NCBI GenBank assembly: GCA_003661125.1
Contig: QMVO01000104.1
Location: 1 to 6,343 of the forward strand
Length of the DNA stretch: 6,343 nt
Source: Methanosarcinales archaeon
GTDB taxonomy: Archaea > Halobacteriota > Syntropharchaeia > Alkanophagales > Methanospirareceae
Direction: 5' to 3'
Part shown: piece by piece, positions 5,625-6,343 of the stretch
Position numbering within the stretch: position 1 is the stretch's first letter
Layout: each line of letters begins with the position of its first letter
Notes under the pieces: model-generated
The model's database searches: none
The model's input: only the letters and a program-made list of their open reading frames with translations
What the model was told of the DNA's origin: nothing
Made by a program: the position numbers and the translations under genes

Positions 5625-5987
5625 TTATGGGTTCTTAAGTGCTTCTGACAGCTTCTTCGCAACTTCTTTATCATCAAGCAGTATCTCTATACTAGCCAAA
5701 CCGCGTTTTGAAAAGCTCAGTAATACGCGAGCGTTTGATTCGAGTGTCTTATCGATAGTAGAATCAAGCTCTATGAGTAAAGAGCCTGCGTTATCATTAA
5801 AATCAATATACGCGGGATGAAGAGTCCTAACTTTAGTCTTTTGCAATAGTTTCGCTCTCGTTAGGTTGACCCTCAGCTCGATCTCTCTTAACGCATCCTC
5901 TTCGCTCATCCCGAAATATTCACATAGTAGCTGAAGGAATCCCCTGAAGTGCCCATCCATGTATTCCGCGCCTTTGTCTGTTAACAT
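5625..5987 (-). CDS. Unknown protein: N-terminal helical module plus beta-rich half, 120 residues
   Basis: The family is unknown. Residues 1-50 are helical and contain the module shared with two other proteins of this window (GFLQLLCEYFG at 16-26, then ALREIE at 32-37). Residues about 53-104 look like beta strands (SLLIELDS, ARVLLSFS, LASIEILLD), followed by a final helix (EVAKKLSEAL). Compared with the 161-residue protein downstream, the beta-rich and helical parts are swapped. It has no signal peptide, metal motif or catalytic signature. A TATA-like box lies about 23 bases before ATG and no SD is present. The ATG start gives gap-free alignment with the start of the 56-residue paralogue, which supports it. 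Probably a small cytoplasmic protein of an accessory or element-borne family. Confidence 0.7.
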   Translation of the reverse strand: MLTDKGAEYMDGHFRGFLQLLCEYFGMSEEDALREIELRVNLTRAKLLQKTKVRTLHPAYIDFNDNAGSLLIELDSTIDKTLESNARVLLSFSKRGLASIEILLDDKEVAKKLSEALKNP

Positions 5988-6002
5988 TCTATATCACTGT
6001 TA

Positions 6003-6016
6003 GAATAGATATATGC
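6003..6016 (-). promoter_or_regulatory. Possible TATA box of the 120-residue gene
   Basis: The minus strand reads GCATATATCTATTC, centred about 23 bases before ATG 5987, a little short for a leaderless start. No SD is seen. Confidence 0.4.
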
Positions 6017-6099
6017 TAGCTGCCCCATCATCGCCAGCGCGCAATGCCACCGCTCAGGGGTCTTACGCCACTTTTACATTTTTGTTGCATCTTGATAGG

Positions 6100-6279
6100 C
6101 TATTTCTTATATTTCCTTAGCACTTCTAATTCTTTTTCCGCCTCTTCTAAATTTGAAGGTCCGAAATTTAATAGAATTCTTTGGGTTATTAGCTTTTCCA
6201 ATAACTCCTCGTAATACAGCCCAAGTGATTCTGCTATTTTACCCAAAGATATCTCGTCTGATGCTATCATCATGTGCAT
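6100..6279 (-). CDS. Short UPF0175-like protein (possible antitoxin), 59 residues
   Basis: Found by eye. The pattern ISLGKIAESLGLYYEELLE, then a helix, then ILLNFGPSNLEEAEKELEVL matches the conserved helix-turn-helix-like core and NYGP-type tail of UPF0175 proteins. Family members sit in prokaryotic genomes as small, often antitoxin-like, predicted DNA-binding proteins. Usual members are about 80-90 residues; the N-terminal strand and helix before ISLGK are absent here, so this is a truncated or naturally short form. Start choice is uncertain: ATG occurs at 6279, 6273 and 6270. A TATA box centred near 6297 would put a leaderless start at about 6270, giving 56 residues. No toxin gene is adjacent inside the window. 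The stop is 112 bases before the start of the 120-residue gene. Confidence 0.65.
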   Translation of the reverse strand: MHMMIASDEISLGKIAESLGLYYEELLEKLITQRILLNFGPSNLEEAEKELEVLRKYKK

Positions 6280-6290
6280 ATAAAAACTTG

Positions 6291-6303
6291 TCTATATAAA
6301 AAA
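6291..6303 (-). promoter_or_regulatory. TATA-type promoter of the UPF0175-like gene
   Basis: The minus strand reads TTTTTTATATAGA, centred 18-27 bases before the three possible ATG codons. It overlaps the last codons of the upstream gene, so this small gene can be transcribed independently. Confidence 0.5.
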
Positions 6304-6343
6304 CTATCGCTTGACACCTTCACCGCCACACGCGGGACATTGA
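6304..6343 (-). CDS. C-terminal end of a gene with a CPACGG zinc-binding motif (partial)
   Basis: An open minus-strand frame enters from the right edge and ends at TAG 6306-6304. Only twelve residues are visible, QCPACGGEGVKR. The CxxCGG motif is typical of a zinc ribbon or of the second half of a four-cysteine knuckle. Two other frames are possible; this one gives a coherent zinc motif and ends just before a promoter. The protein cannot be identified from this fragment. Confidence 0.4.
   Translation of the reverse strand, partial: QCPACGGEGVKR

Noticed and set aside
1..6343. CRISPR array or insertion sequence
   Set aside because: No regularly spaced repeats, transposase frame or paired terminal inverted repeats were seen by eye.

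Overview
The window reads as archaeal DNA. Several genes have an A/T-rich box of the TTTTTATATA type about 23 to 31 bases before the start codon and no Shine-Dalgarno (SD) site, which is the usual look of leaderless archaeal transcripts. Others have a strong GGAGGT site. One protein ends in a PEF-CTERM sorting signal, a tail known mainly from methanogen-related Euryarchaeota. A methanogen or ANME-type archaeon, or an integrated element or virus of one, fits best; I cannot name the taxon.

Layout. Positions 1-82 hold the start of a leftward gene. Positions 216-1955 (+) encode a 579-residue right-handed beta-helix protein with a small zinc-ribbon-like head, tail-spike-like in layout. It is followed by a 56-residue helical protein (2028-2198, +) that was found by eye. 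Everything after that lies on the minus strand. A Ro60/Rsr homologue (TROVE plus vWA) occupies 2243-3763. Upstream of it, 3810-4017 contains no credible protein gene but two structured RNA elements. One is a tRNA-Asp(GTC)-like sequence interrupted by a 49-base hairpin insert (3894-4017). The other is a compact element (3810-3883) with a perfect outer stem, a canonical tRNA T-arm and a UUCG-capped hairpin abutting it. Then come a secreted PEF-CTERM protein (4038-4853) and a 45-residue ribbon-helix-helix-like protein (4864-5001) in an apparent two-gene operon. Further right are two small proteins sharing a helical module (5101-5586 and 5625-5987), a short UPF0175-like protein (6100-6279), and the C-terminal end of a zinc-finger-bearing gene (6304-6343).

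Main result. Ro proteins bind Y RNAs, and bacterial Y RNAs carry tRNA-mimicking modules. The order in 3810-3883 (outer stem, T-arm, capped acceptor-like hairpin, outer stem) is what a tRNA gives when opened at the anticodon stem and closed at the acceptor end. It sits 47 bases before the Ro gene on the same strand, so I propose an archaeal Y RNA paired with its Ro protein. The Ro gene's SD is also buried in a perfect 6-bp hairpin, so the leader may control Ro synthesis.

Second result. The proteins at 2028, 5101 and 5625 share one helical module in different architectures: alone, C-terminal to a beta-rich part, and N-terminal to a beta-rich part. This suggests a shuffled, undescribed family.
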